Of a DNA stretch of 64,000 nucleotides, positions 36,780 through 48,585 are shown in pieces. The notes under the pieces were generated by a model. The model had not been told where the DNA came from. It saw only the letters and a list, made by a program, of their open reading frames with translations, and ran no database searches. The number at the start of each line of letters is the position of its first letter. Positions within the stretch are counted from its first letter, which is position 1. The DNA lies in contig NC_080683.1 of the NCBI RefSeq assembly GCF_030445035.2, positions 93,643,675 through 93,707,674 on the forward strand, in the 5' to 3' direction. The translations under genes and the position numbers were made by a program. The stretch is from Dasypus novemcinctus. Lineage: Eukaryota > Chordata > Mammalia > Cingulata > Dasypodidae.

Positions 36780-37384
36780 CTAACAGGGAGGTAAAGAAGG
36801 TCAACCACCACACCAGGAAGCCAAGAGTGCCTACAGCTGCAAGCAGGAGAATTGCATTCATCATCCATGTGGAATCTAAGCCCCCTCTCAATATAGAGGT
36901 GGAGTGGACATAACCATCCCAGGGTCCACAGGATGGAGGAATAGGGTATGGATTAGAGTGGACTTACTGATATTCTATTCTGGAACTATCGTGATTAGTA
37001 AGGGAAGAAAATGTAGCATTGATGTGAAGAAAGTGGCCACAGTAACTGCTGAGGGTAGGGAGAGAGAAGAAGAAACATGATGTGGGGGCATTTTGAGGAC
37101 TTGGAATTGTCCTGAGTTGTACTGCAGGGACAGATGCTGGACGTTGTATGTCCTGCCATGGCCCACTGGGTGGACTGGGGGAAAGTGTAAACTATAATGT
37201 AAACCATTATCCATGTGGTGCAGCAGTGCTCAAAAATGTATTCACCAAATGCAATGAATGTCCCACGATGATGAAAGAGGTTGTTGATATGGGAGGAGTG
37301 GGGTGAGGGGGGTGGGGAGGTATATGGGGACCTCATATTTTTTTTAATGTAACATTAAAATAAATAGATAAATAAATAAATAAA
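36780..37384 (+). mobile_element. L1-type 3' end fragment
   Basis: It ends GGGGACCTCATATTTTTTTT, then AATGTAACATTAAAATAAAT and an ATAAATAAAT tail. It shares the GTGGAATCTAAGCCCCCTCTC and CACCAAATGCAATGAATGTC blocks with the element at 5206 (opposite strand) or with 9690. The 5' boundary is approximate. Confidence 0.65.
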
Positions 37385-37388
37385 TGAA

Positions 37389-37575
37389 AGGGCAAGAGGT
37401 TGTGGCTCAAGCAATTGAGCTCCCATTTACCATTCAGAGGACCCAGGTTCAATCCCTGGGACCTCCTGGTAAAAAAAAGAAAAGAGGCATCCTGGACTTG
37501 TGCAGGTCAAAGAGGCACAGATCCTCATGATGAAGCAACACACCAAAAAGACAATGACGCAACCAGATTTTTAAA
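37389..37575 (+). mobile_element. DAS-related tRNA SINE
   Basis: The head reads GGGCAAGAGGTTGTGGCTCA, followed by the B-box-like AGGTTCAATCCCTGGGACC and an A-rich body. It starts directly after the tail of the L1-type fragment, so it landed in or beside that A-rich tail. Confidence 0.75.
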
Positions 37576-38374
37576 AAAATGAATATAAGAAGAATATTCC
37601 AATGAACAAGGTATTTATCTCATGAGAAACCCAGTTGTAATCACTGCATATTCAAGTTTTCATCTCAAAATAAACAAGATAAGCATTCATGCAGCATATA
37701 AAAAAAAGTTAATTAATAACTCTTGTTCGTTATTCTTTGCAATTCTATGTCCTCTTCCTAAACGGATTCTTCACATCATTAAAAAAATTAGAATGATACC
37801 AATTCATCTTAAAATTTACTTCTTTCAATATATACATCCTTTTAGATTTCTTTCCAGCTTTATATTCAATATTTGCTGGTCCCAAGCTCCCCTTCTTCCC
37901 ATTGTGGCTTGGCTTGGTAGCTTAAGCCATAAATAACTTTTCTGCCATTTAGTCAAAGGGAATTTTCATTTTTTACATTAATTTTTTTGTGTGAAGACAC
38001 GTTACTGTAATGATTTCTTCAGTACATAATAATCAAATTAATCACTGAGCTTTTAACAAAAGAAAAAAACATCTAATAAGGTAATGACCTAATGCTAAAC
38101 AATTTAAACGTTCCAGTAGCAGGAGAAATTATCTCTGAAATGTGGAGTCCGCAATCTCTCTATCCAGGGGGAGGTGCAGGGACAGAATCTGGGCTGGGGA
38201 GGACCTGACTACCCTTCTCTCTGCTGGCCCTAGTACCTTGCTTGGCTTCCAAGAAAAATTGATGGAGTTGAAAATATTACCATTCTCCTTGTTCCAGATT
38301 TTTCAGTTGAGCTTTTCTTTCATCATAATCCTTACTTAAGCAATTGTACAACCTTTTAAAAATGCACTCATTTT

Positions 38375-38570
38375 TTTTAAAGCAGTTTTATTGAGATATA
38401 TTCACAAACCATACATTCCATCCAAAGTGTACAATCAATGGCCTTTAGTATAATCACAGTGTTGTGTGTTCATCACTACAAAACAATTTTAGAACAATTT
38501 CATTACTCCAAAAAGAAAAACTCCGTACCCCTTAGCAGTCACCTCTCATGGCCATCTTTTAAAACTATCA
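38375..38570 (-). mobile_element. L1 3' end, minus strand
   Basis: The segment TTTTATTGAGATATATTCAC, then CCATACATTCCATCC, then AAAGTGTACAATCAATGG is the reverse of the familiar old L1 3' terminus. The same terminus is seen in forward sense at 51025-51180. Confidence 0.7.
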
Positions 38571-39247
38571 CCAAGAACCAAATAAGAGTTGCCAAAGCTA
38601 TGTTATTTGAACATTTTAGTATTGATCCTGCTGCACATTTAATATGTGTTGCTTATACTTTTTTTAAACTATGCTGGAAAACTCCAGATTTGGGGGATTT
38701 CTAGTCATAAGTGCTAATCTATGGTTGTCTACTGGTAGAGCTCAAACTTTATTAAGATTTTCCCTAATGATTGTCATTTGGATAATTATTATTTAACAGG
38801 ACAAATAATTTCCTCAGACTTTTTTGAACCACTTACTAAAATACCTTTGTATTTTTTCAATTAGTACTTCTGAAAGAGAAAATAGAGAAAAGTAAAATTA
38901 TCTATTCAAAATAGATAACAGCAAATTATTTTGTTTCAGTTCAGCAATTATTTTCTCACAAGAAGGTAAGCTTCTCAAGTTTATGAAATAGACTTAAAAT
39001 CTCAAATTTATTTACAAACTCATTCTGTAGTCCAACTATACCAGGACATTTTCCTTCCCAAACCCTGAGTTAATTAATTGATTCTTTTCTTTTATATGTC
39101 AGGGCAGAGAAAGATTCAAGAAGTCCAAGAGTAAGACATAAGGAAAAAGAATTTTTTAACAAAGTCTCTTGTGTTTTCTACTCAATAGATACTGTGGGCA
39201 CTGTTTTCTCAGCCTTCTGCTGGTAATGGGCTTGTTTTTACATTGTG

Positions 39248-40260
39248 CATTAGTTTTCTATTGCTGTCACATGAAATTACCACAAACTTAGTAGCTTAAA
39301 ACAATGCAACTTGTATTATCTTCTAGTTCTGTAGGTCAGAAATCTGACCCAAGTCTCGCTGGGAAAAAATCAAGGTGTTGGCAAGGCTATATTACACATA
39401 ACTGCAGGACACAGTTCTGCTAAGCTTTCTGTCACTGTGTAACAAGAATCCCATTTCTTTCAGTTTCCAAGAGCTCTAGGGGAGAATCCATTACCTTGCC
39501 ATTTCCAGCTTCTACAGGCTGCCCATATTTCTTGACCACCTTCCTCATATTCCAAGCCAGCAACAGTGCATCTCTCTGACACTTTATGTCTCAGCTCTCT
39601 TTCTATCTCTTTCAGTCCAAGCAGGCACTGTTTCTGTTAGTATAAAATTCTGAAGGTCCTGTGGTTTTCCCATGTTTATTAAGAAAATTCATTCCTTGAG
39701 ACTGGAGGTTTGTCCACAGATCTTCATTGGATAACCTCATCTCTATTTTTGGGAGATGGCTGAGATAATATATGTATCATACCCTTAATCTCTTTAAAGT
39801 GTCTTTTGTGTTACTGATTGCTCTGACCTTTGGTCTAGCTACACCCTTGGCTTTTTCTCTTGAAACCTTTTCACCAGAGAATTTCTTAATTTTAGTATCT
39901 AACAACCTGGATATGAGGATTATTTCCAAAATCATCAAGTCCTGGTTCTTTTTTGTTTAGCAATTCTTCGCTCAATTTATCTTTCCCCTCTCACATTTTA
40001 CAATAACAAGCAAAATTAAAACAGGCCACACCTTCCACATTTTGCTTGGAAATATCTTCAGGTAAATATCTAACTTCATCACTTACAAGTTCTGCTTTCT
40101 ACATAACTGCAGGACACAATTCTGCTAAGCTTTCTGTCACTATGTAACAAGAATCCCATTTCTTTCAGTTTCCAATAGCATGTTCTTAATTTCCTTCTGA
40201 GCCTAAATTTCAGATGGTGTGGAACTGTTAGTCTTCCTCTCTGTCTAATTCTCTAACTTA
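39248..40260 (-). mobile_element. MaLR (MLT1-like) 3' LTR and internal fragment
   Basis: The LTR (about 39248-39740) begins TTAGTTTTCTATTGCTGTCA and runs through ACTTAGTAGCTTAAAACAA and ATCAAGGTGTTGGCAAGGC, in the order of MLT1-type LTRs in minus orientation. The sequence at 39741-40260 fits a MaLR internal region adjoining a 3' LTR. A 75-bp block of that internal sequence is also present inside the LTR (see findings). The element is old and broken. Confidence 0.62.
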
Positions 40261-40764
40261 TTCCAAAAAAATCTTAGGAAGGATAGACCAATTTTAGGTC
40301 CTGGAAAGACCAAGCCTTGAAGATCTATGCTCTTGAAGTGATGGATGTTTAAGCCTTTTTGTTATCTGGATGAAGGAAGAATGGCAATATTACAGATGGC
40401 CAGGCAACCTTAGCTGTGAGGCAGGAAAAGTAGACTGGACAGAGGTCCTGCTGAGATGTTTGCACAGTTGGACATAAATCAACATATCTAACAAAAGAGG
40501 GAGTAAAACATCAGCAGGAAACTTTACACTCATCCTATTTAACCCATTCATTCCAGTGGTTATGTACACTAAGAGACTGACATTCAAATAATCCATCACC
40601 TCCCCATACTTATCCAGCCTTTTAATGGGCACAATTAGGAGCAGACACTGGGTTTCTGATCTACTGTCCAATGAATTAAATATATACATATATATATAAA
40701 ACACTGTAATCCAGACATAGAAATCAACAGTAGTGAAACACAAAAGAAAACAGGATGTTTAAAA

Positions 40765-41790
40765 CTAGCTAACACTTAATGCCAGTTTATATACAGGTAC
40801 TATTCCAAATGTACCCTTGTGTTTTTCCATTTAGTCCTCAACAATAAGATGTTGGATTCCAACATACTCTGTTAACACTTTGCTGTAGCTTCCTAAAAGC
40901 CTAAAAGTATAATAGTTTTCTATAAATATTTATGAAGAATTCTAGACTCATCATATAGCTCTTACACCAGAAACATGGGGGAAGAACATTGGAAATACTA
41001 TCTAATATTGATCGGATATTTTATATGTGCTGATCCAGATCAGTCTGAGTAAATTCACTCAACAATCACATGACTGCTTGAGAGCTTGCATTTGCCCCTC
41101 CCAATCGACTATCTACCCTTCTCCACTGTACTTTATCAGAATCTGGCCATTATATCAATAAGCAACCTTGCCTTCTGGTTTCTGGTTTGATTCTATCAAT
41201 GCCACTGGAAGAAAGTTTGGGGAGGTTAGAAAGTGAATTAGAAATGCTTATTCCTGGCTCCCTGCATGAGCTGTCTCAGAGAAGAGTCCCTTTATTAATT
41301 AAACTTTCGACAATTTGAGTTTACCATCTAGTTACTGCTGGGAAAGAATAATATATGCTATTATTAAACCAATTTAAAAGGCTATTATTTATAATTTTCA
41401 TTAAGAAATTTGAGACTTAGAATAAGTAAGAATATAGTCCAAGTTCAAGTGAGTAGAATAATCAAGACTCAAACAGTCCTGGTGCTTAACCACCACAATG
41501 GACAGCAATGTAATCCATTGTTGAAAATGGAGTTGAATTATGCCAAGTGATAACTGTGGTATCAAATTATGGAGTTATTCCAATTTCCTGTTCTAATAAC
41601 TGGGTATATATTTTTGGATTAATACAGAGAACTGGTTTGGAGAACAACCAGTTTTAGAATTTATACCTGACCTTAAAGGGTATTTTCATTTTCCAAATTT
41701 AGCAGATGTGGAAACAGACTCAGTAGGGTTACATAACCTGCCACAAAATTAGTAATTCTTAGATCTGAGATTAGATACCAGGGCTGTTCA
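40765..41790 (-). repeat. Three MIR fragments in otherwise unassigned sequence
   Basis: MIR-like pieces lie at about 40765-40860 (the ACACTTAATGCCAGTTTATA region), 41395-41505 and 41650-41790 (AGCAGATGTGGAAACAGACTC, then GGTTACATAACCTGCC). All are on the minus strand, short and old. Between them I see nothing else. Confidence 0.5.
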
Positions 41791-42089
41791 CATGAAGTCT
41801 AAGTAGTTCTTAGCTACTTCATAATCATTGGTCCTAAATATATACATGGCTGTCAAAGAGAACTTTGTACCCAGTGCCCAGAATTTCTCACCTCATCCTT
41901 TTCTCTCAGTTAGCAGGTAGATGGGAAGATTGGTAGCTCCTCTAAATTCTCAATAAATATTCTTTGTATATAATATGCTTTTATACAAAAACATTTCAGA
42001 CTTAGCTAAAACTATAATAAAACTAATAAAACATTTAATAAGCTTGTTGAAAATAAAATATACGAAAAACAGATTTCTATACATGGGCA

Positions 42090-42480
42090 TACCAATTTGA
42101 GTTCACTGAAAAACCCTCATCAAAAAATTAGAATTAGGCGTTCAAGAGATTTACTAGGGAAATGTGTATAAAGGATAAATGGAGAGAGATCAGGAACAGA
42201 TGGAGAGTGCCTTCAGAATGTGATATGGTTCTGATACCTGTGAAAGGAGAGAGGGAGAGAAAGGTAGGAGGGACCTCAGGTTTTACGCAGTTCTGAAAAG
42301 TCTTGGCAAGGCCAGTGAGGAAAACCAGAGTCAAGAATTTTCACTGGGGGAATCCCCATGTCAGAAAGAAGCCTGGACCTAAGACCCCTACTATATCCAG
42401 TCATCTGTCTTAGCAGTGTGACTTCAGTGTAGAAGCTGTGGCAGATCCAAGGTGTAGAACCTGGAGACCATCAGCCAAGA
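42090..42480. repeat. Unclassified interspersed repeat
   Basis: It resembles the block at 24145-24545 (purine-rich AGATTTACTAGGGAAATG, GGAGAGAGATCAGG). I cannot name it, and its limits are approximate. Confidence 0.3.
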
Positions 42481-42890
42481 ACGAAATCTGAGATGTGCAC
42501 ATCCATGGTTGTCACATAGCAATAACCAGTAAAAATAGAAATGGCAAGAAAATGTAAAATTATACAAAAGGCAAAAACTATGAAAGAGCTAAAAATAAAC
42601 AACAAAAAATGGTGCAAGAACTTTACAAGGAAAATGAGGGAAAAAATATCTAATGAAATGGTGAAATGTACTTCCTGTATAGAAAGAAATGAGATAGAAC
42701 AATGTTAACATTTTTCATACTTACATATAAATTTCATGCAACTAAATTGGAAATCCAGTAAACTTTTTGACAACTAAAGTTAAAGTACACATAAAAAATA
42801 TTTATGAAACCATGTAAAGGCATTTTCAAAGAGAATGGTTCCTGGTATTTGTGGGCAACGTAGTCTACTACTGATCTTAAAATACTGTGA

Positions 42891-45800
42891 GTTCCAGGGG
42901 TGGGGCCGCGCTGGCTGCTTCCCAGCCTGGCAGGAAGTGTTCGTATTTTTTTTTTTTTAAGATTTATTTATTTATTTAATTTCCCCCCCTCCCCTGGTTG
43001 TCGGTTCTTAGTGTCTATTTGCCGCGTCTTGTTTCTTTGTCCTTCTTCCGTTGTCGTCAGCGGCACGGGAAGTGTGGGCGGCGCCATTCCTGGGCAGGCT
43101 GCTCTTTCCTTTCACGCTGGGCTACTTTCCTCACGGGCGCACTCCTTGCGCGTGGGGCCCACATGGGGGACACCCTTGCGTGTCAAGGCACTCCTTGCGC
43201 GCATCAGCACTGCACATGGCCAGCTCCACATTTGAACCGTGGACCTCGCATATGGTAGACTGACGCCCTAACCACTAGGCCAAAGTCCGTTTCCCAAGTG
43301 TTCGTATTTTTAGCCTCCTCAGCCTTTACAGGCGCCGGGTAGGCGGCCCGGCCCCGGCTCCCCTCGCCTGGCCACATGAGGGAGCAGCTGTTCACCATCG
43401 GCAGCCCTCTCCGGATCCGCTCCCTTCCTCTTCCCAAAGCTGGGCCCTTAGGGCTGCCGCCACCACGCCCGCAGCCATCGTGAAACCCTAATTGGAGCAT
43501 CCAGAGAGTAACCGGAAGTGCCATCTCCAGCTGGAGTTGAGGCCAAGGGGCGGCACCGGCAGCTGCCCAGAACCAATTTGGGAAGGAACAGATAGCTTCC
43601 AGGGGATACTTCTTTGCAGAAGAAACAGAATGTAAATAAAGGTGGGAAGAGAAGAGGGAAAATTGCTGTGAATGGTTCTGGATTAGAGATCTTTTGGTGC
43701 CAAAAGGAAGAGTCTTGAGTCTTTTTTTAATGGGTTGGAAGTTCTAAGTGAGGAATTAGTGTAAATGATGCTGGAAAGTTGTAGAGGTGAACTGCTCCTG
43801 ACTGAAAGGCCTGAATCACATGTATCTTCCAAGTTCTTATCAACAAAAAGACTAGTAAGAAAAAGATGGGTCAAGAAGACCAGTGGAAAACTCCCTAGGA
43901 GAGAGCCATAGAAAATGTACACTTCAGAAGAGAGATGTAATCAGAGAACTCAGAAAAGAAAAATATATTATGTATGCCCTTAAAAAGGTAAGAATATTTT
44001 TATTCATGTGCGTAAGATTATGGAAATAGGTGATCAAATATACCAGTGCCTTGAATGTAAGCATACCTTCTGTGAAAACTTAGCTTTTATTTTGTGTGAG
44101 AGAATCCATACTGGGAAGAAACCTTATAGATGTGACATGTGTGAAAAAACCTTCATCCAAAGCTCAGATCTTATTTCACACCAGAGGATCCACACTTATG
44201 AGAGACCGTTAAAATGTAGTAAATGTGCAAACAGCTTTTGGCATTACTTAGCCATTTCAGGACACCAGAGAACACATTCAGGTAAATTTTATATGTGTGA
44301 CATTTGTGACAAGAATTTTAGTCAGCACATTGATCTGCTTGTCCACCAGAGAAGCCATACAGGCAAGAAACCTTATCTATGTAGTGAATGTGATAAATGC
44401 TTCAGTCGAAGTACAAACCTCATAAGGCACTGAAGAACTCACACAGGTGAGAAACCATTTAAGTGTCTGGAGTGTGAAAAAGCTTTTAGTGGGAAATCAG
44501 ATCTTATTAGTCACCAGAGAACTCATACTGGTGAAAGGCCCTACAAATGTAATAAGTGTGAGAAGAGTTATCGACACTGTTCAGCTTTCATTGTACATAA
44601 GAGAATTCATACTGGGAGAAGCCGTATAAGTGTGGTGCCTGTGAGAAATGCTTTGGCCAGAACAGACCTTATCATGCACCAGAGAGTCCACACAGGTGAG
44701 AAGCCATATAAATGATTGGAATGTATGAAAAATTTTACTCGGAGTGCCAACCGAATCAGGCACCAGGCAACTTACGCTCATACTTTCAAATGCCTTGAAC
44801 ATGAGAAAAGTTTCAACTGTAGCTCAGACCTTATTGTGCACCAGAGAATTCATATGGAATAGAAACCACATCAATATTCTACATGTGAGAATGGCTTCCT
44901 GCTAGGCATGGACTTTTTCACCCAGCAGAAAATGAGAACTCAAACAGAGGAGCTGCATTATAAATACAGTGTGTATGATAAAAGCTTCCACCAGAGCTCA
45001 GCCCTTCTTCAACACCAGACTATCCACATTGATGAAAAACCTTTTGTCTGCAATGGGGAGAAAGGCCTTGAGCTCAGGCCTCCCCATGCATCAGAATCTT
45101 CACAAATATCTTGACCAGATGAGAAGTTATAATACCATAAAAATGTATTTAATGTTGGAGAACTTACTAAGATGAGAAACCCTAGGAAAATCTCAGACTG
45201 TCTCATAGCTCAAATTTCAGTGGGGACTGAGAACCTACAGTTTTAGGAAATGTGAGAAATGCTTTACCCAGAGAGCTGTCCTAACAGAATATCTTATCAG
45301 TTACTCCAGCAAGACACCCTACAAATGCCCTGAGTTTTGGAAAACCTTTAGTCTGAGCTCAAATTTTGTCATTTATAAGAGGATTCTTATGGGGGAAAAC
45401 CTCACAAATGCAGTGAGTTTGTGAGAGAGCTTTCCAGCAACTCTCAATTCTTCTTTTTTCCAAGAGAATCCACACAGGAGAACAACCATTTAAATGCCCT
45501 CAATGTCAACAATCCTTAAGACTGTGTGTACATTTCATTGGACATTAGAAAATCCACACTGGCTAGAAGCCTCAAGTGTGAGAAAGGAATTTAACAGAAC
45601 TCTGATTTTCTTACCCATCAGAAACCCATACTGGTAAAAAATTCTCTATTCATCTTGAGTGTGGCAAAAGCCCCAGAGCATCAGTTGGAGAGCCTACTTG
45701 GATTTCCACACGAACACAAAAACCAATCTGAGGAAAGACCTTAGAAGTATAAGAATGTGTAAAGCTTCTGTCAATGATCAGCTTCTGTGGTACACCAAGG

Positions 45801-46222
45801 AACTCACATAAGTAAACAACCCATAAATATAAATATCTTGAGTCTGAAAAAAGCTTCGTTAGGTGCTCCTACTTTATTAGGCTCCAAAGAACGCATTCTG
45901 CATAGAATTGTGTTCCAATTTGAGATCTAATTGTGGGTGAGAATCTGTGTACATATAATGTATATGAGAAGAACTGTTCTCATAGTTAGTTGAACCATAT
46001 GGTAGAGGAGACTGTAAATTGAGTCAGAATGGAAACAGTTTTTTAAATACCCAGAAGCTCATTCTGGGAGTTGCTAGGACAGATCAGAGTAGGCCTGATA
46101 AGTAACTCAGATAAAGATGCTTTTTAAAATCTGAACTACTTAATGATTGCTTTGCTTTCATTATTATTTTTTTTAATTCAGAAATCTGATAAAGCCAAGG
46201 AGTGTAACCATGAAAAAAAAAA
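42891..46222 (+). pseudogene. ZNF322: ZNF322 processed pseudogene
   Basis: A retrocopy of the C2H2 zinc-finger gene ZNF322. The coding part runs from the ATG at 43915 (MYTSEERCNQRTQKRK) to about 45114 (PPHASESSQIS), near the length of the parent (about 400 codons). The fingers follow in order, with C-x2-C and H-x3-H pairs and TGEKPF/TGERPY linkers. There are stops after YYVCP, in LIRH-RTHTGEKPF, in the linker TGEKPYK and after RIHME, and a frame break after KRIHTG. The GC-rich 5' UTR (42891-43914) is joined directly to coding sequence. A long 3' UTR ends in A10 at 46213-46222. The target repeat is AAAATACTGTGA at 42879-42890 and AAAATACTTTGA at 46219-46230, after the L1-endonuclease-type site TT|AAAA. 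A DAS SINE splits the 5' UTR. Confidence 0.93.
42951..43295 (-). mobile_element. DAS SINE in the 5' UTR of the ZNF322 retrocopy
   Basis: A minus-strand copy with its head (GGGAAACGGACTTTGGCCTA) at the right end and its T-rich end at the left. The 16-bp target repeat AAGTGTTCGTATTTTT is exact at 42935-42950 and 43296-43311. It is CpG-rich and young. Confidence 0.95.
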
Positions 46223-46230
46223 TACTTTGA

Positions 46231-46514
46231 TGGTGCTTCAGAGGTAATCACCAGACATTGTAAATCCTCACAGGGCCCACTGGATGGAATGGAGGAGAGT
46301 ATGGGCCATGATGTGAACCATTGTCTATGAGGTGCAGAGGTGCCCAAAGATGTACTTACCAAATCCAATGGATGTGTCATGATGATGGGAACGAGTGTTG
46401 TTGGGGGTGGGGAGGGGGGGGGGTGGGGGGGTGGGGTTGAATGGGACCTCACATATATATTTTTAATGTAATATTATTACAAAGTCAATTAAAAAAAATA
46501 AATAAATAAATTTT
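46231..46514 (+). mobile_element. L1-type 3' end inserted at the ZNF322 retrocopy tail
   Basis: A 284-bp 5'-truncated copy that closely matches 5206-5480 (opposite strand), with a G-rich run at 46398-46435 and an AATTAAAAAAAATAAATAAA tail. The target repeat is AAAATACTTTGA (46219-46230) and AAAATACTATGA (46517-46528). Confidence 0.82.
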
Positions 46515-47018
46515 AAAAAATACTATGAAACAACTACAATCAATATAGCATAGCACAAAAATAGTTGAAAGTCTAGAAAATCTTGGCGCGTATATGAAAA
46601 TAATATCTGATTTCACATCAAAGGGAATTTATTATAAAATTTTGTTGGAACAGTTAATGTATTTGAAAGACAATTAGCCCATATCTCTATTCTTAGCAAT
46701 TATAAAATGACATAACCATAATTTTAAAAATTAGAAGTAAATATGTCACACTGTGTTTTATATTCTCAGGGTAGAATAGACATTTCTAAGGAAGACAACA
46801 AATCTAGATGTCATAAAAGAAGAGACTGGTAGATCTGTTACCTCAAAATGTAAAATTTCATACACAGAAAGATACCCTAAATAACATGAAATGATACACC
46901 ACAGACGTTTCCTTCACGAGGATGCTCCAGTATCCAGATCTTAGTCCCATATAAGAAATCCTAGCAGCCCAGCCAGTGAGAGAAAAATAAGAATTTGAAG
47001 AAAAAATAATAAGAACAC

Positions 47019-47876
47019 CAGTTTTAGTTTCTTTATTGCTAAAGCAAACACTGTAAGTGGGTTGGTTTAAACCTTGGGAAGGTATTGAATCACGGTTTTG
47101 AGGCCAGGAGTAGTCCAAATCAAGGTGATACTTTCTTCCCAAAGACTGATATTCTGGGGTTGGCTGCTGGTGATCTATGGTCCTTGGCTTCTCTGTCACA
47201 TGGCAATGCACATAATTGGCCTCTCTTGGCCTCCCCCTTCTTTTCCAGGTTCCAGCTTCTTGTTCCTGTGGATTTCTCTCTATCTGTTTGTATTTCATTC
47301 TGCATATAATGGACTCCAGTGACACCATTAAGACCCATCCTAATTGAGAAGCAACCTTATCAAAGGGTCCTTCTAATAATAGCTTCAGGGAATCAGACTT
47401 GGCCCAGTGGATAGGGCATCCGTTTACCACATGGGAGGTCCACGGTTCAAACTCAGGGCCTCCTTGACCCGTGTGGAGCTGGCCCACGTGCAGCACTGAG
47501 GCACGCAAGAAGTGCCCTGCCACACAGGGGTGTCCCCCGCATAGGGGAGCCCCATGAACAAGGAGTGCACCCCATAAGGAGAGCCGCCCAGCGTGAAAGA
47601 AAGTGCAGCTTGCCCAAGAATGGTGCCGCACACACGGAGAGTTGACACAGCAAGATAACGCAACAAAAAGAAACACAGATTCCCATGCCACTGACAACAA
47701 CAGAAGCGGACAAAAAAACAAGAACACGCAGCAAATAGACAGAGAACAGACAACAGGGGGGGAAGGGGAGAAAAATAAATAAAATAAATCTTTAAATAAT
47801 AATAATAATAGCTTCACATACATGAGTGTATTAAGTTTAAGAACATGTTTTCTGGGGCACATAGCTTCAAACCACC
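47019..47876 (-). mobile_element. LTR, Xenarthra-type family C, split by a DAS SINE
   Basis: It runs from TTTAGTTTCTTTATTGC to AGCTTCAAACCACCA, with the AATCAAGGTGATACTTTCTT and TTAAGACCCATCCTAAT blocks shared with the 29313 copy in reverse. A DAS SINE interrupts it at 47388. The 341-codon frame across this region is an artefact of the two elements. Confidence 0.65.
47388..47803 (+). mobile_element. DAS tRNA-Ala SINE
   Basis: It begins GGGAATCAGACTTGGCCCAG and ends AATAAATCTTTAAATAAT. The 13-bp target repeat AATAATAGCTTCA lies at 47375-47387 and 47804-47816. Compared with the 47899 copy it carries an extra internal block (near 47637-47690) also seen in the copy at 53613, so it belongs to a longer subtype. 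Confidence 0.92.
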
Positions 47877-47898
47877 ATGTCACTTAAGATTAAAATAT

Positions 47899-48275
47899 GG
47901 GAAAACGGACTTTGGCCCAGTGGTTAGGGCGTCCGTCTACCACATGGGAGGTCCGCGGTTCAAGCCCCGGGCCTCCTTGACCCGTGTGGAGCTGGCCCAT
48001 GCGCAGTGCTGATGTGTGCAAGGAGTGCCCTGCCACACAGGGGTGCCCCCGTGTAGGGGAGTCCCACGCGCAAGGAGTGCGCCCCGTAAGGAGAGCCGCC
48101 CAGCACGAAGGAGGGAGCAGCCTGCCGAGGAATGGCGCCACCCACGCTTCCCGTGCCGCTGACGACAACAGAAGCGGACAAAGAAACAAGACGCAGCAAA
48201 CAGACACAGAAAACAGACAACCGGAGGAGGGAAGGGGAATTAAATAAATAAAAATAAATCTTTAAAAAAAAAAAG
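47899..48275 (+). mobile_element. DAS tRNA-Ala SINE, young copy
   Basis: A full-length copy with the exact 11-bp target repeat GATTAAAATAT at 47888-47898 and 48276-48286. It is nearly identical to 31823-32204 and retains most CpG sites. It lies about 80 bases after the previous DAS element on the same strand. Confidence 0.95.
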
Positions 48276-48585
48276 GATTAAAATATATGTAAATATATAT
48301 ATATTTCTGAAGCTTAAAAGATGGTTACACAACTAAAGAATTATGTAGATGAATTGGAGGAGAAAGTGGATCACAGTTGAGACTGGAATTAGTGGCCTGA
48401 CAGGTGAAAAACAAAATATTCAAGGCATAGACAGAAATGGAAATCAAGAGGCAAAGATTTGAGACTTTTAAAATTTGAAAAGAGATCCAGGATATCTGCT
48501 GTGATATTAGAAATTCTAGAAAGAGAAGTATTGAAAGTATGGCCTTTGTACTCAGACAATCTAGTTTCAAAACCAGCTTGGCCAT

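Noticed and set aside
44008-45114. A C2H2 zinc-finger gene that might be functional
   Set aside because: Several in-frame stops and a frame break, a poly(A) tail, a target-site repeat and no introns show a processed ZNF322 copy.
46858-47883. A 341-codon open frame on the minus strand, the longest in the window
   Set aside because: It is a read-through of a family C LTR and the DAS SINE inside it. The peptide has the Cys/Leu-rich pattern that every DAS copy gives on its reverse strand.
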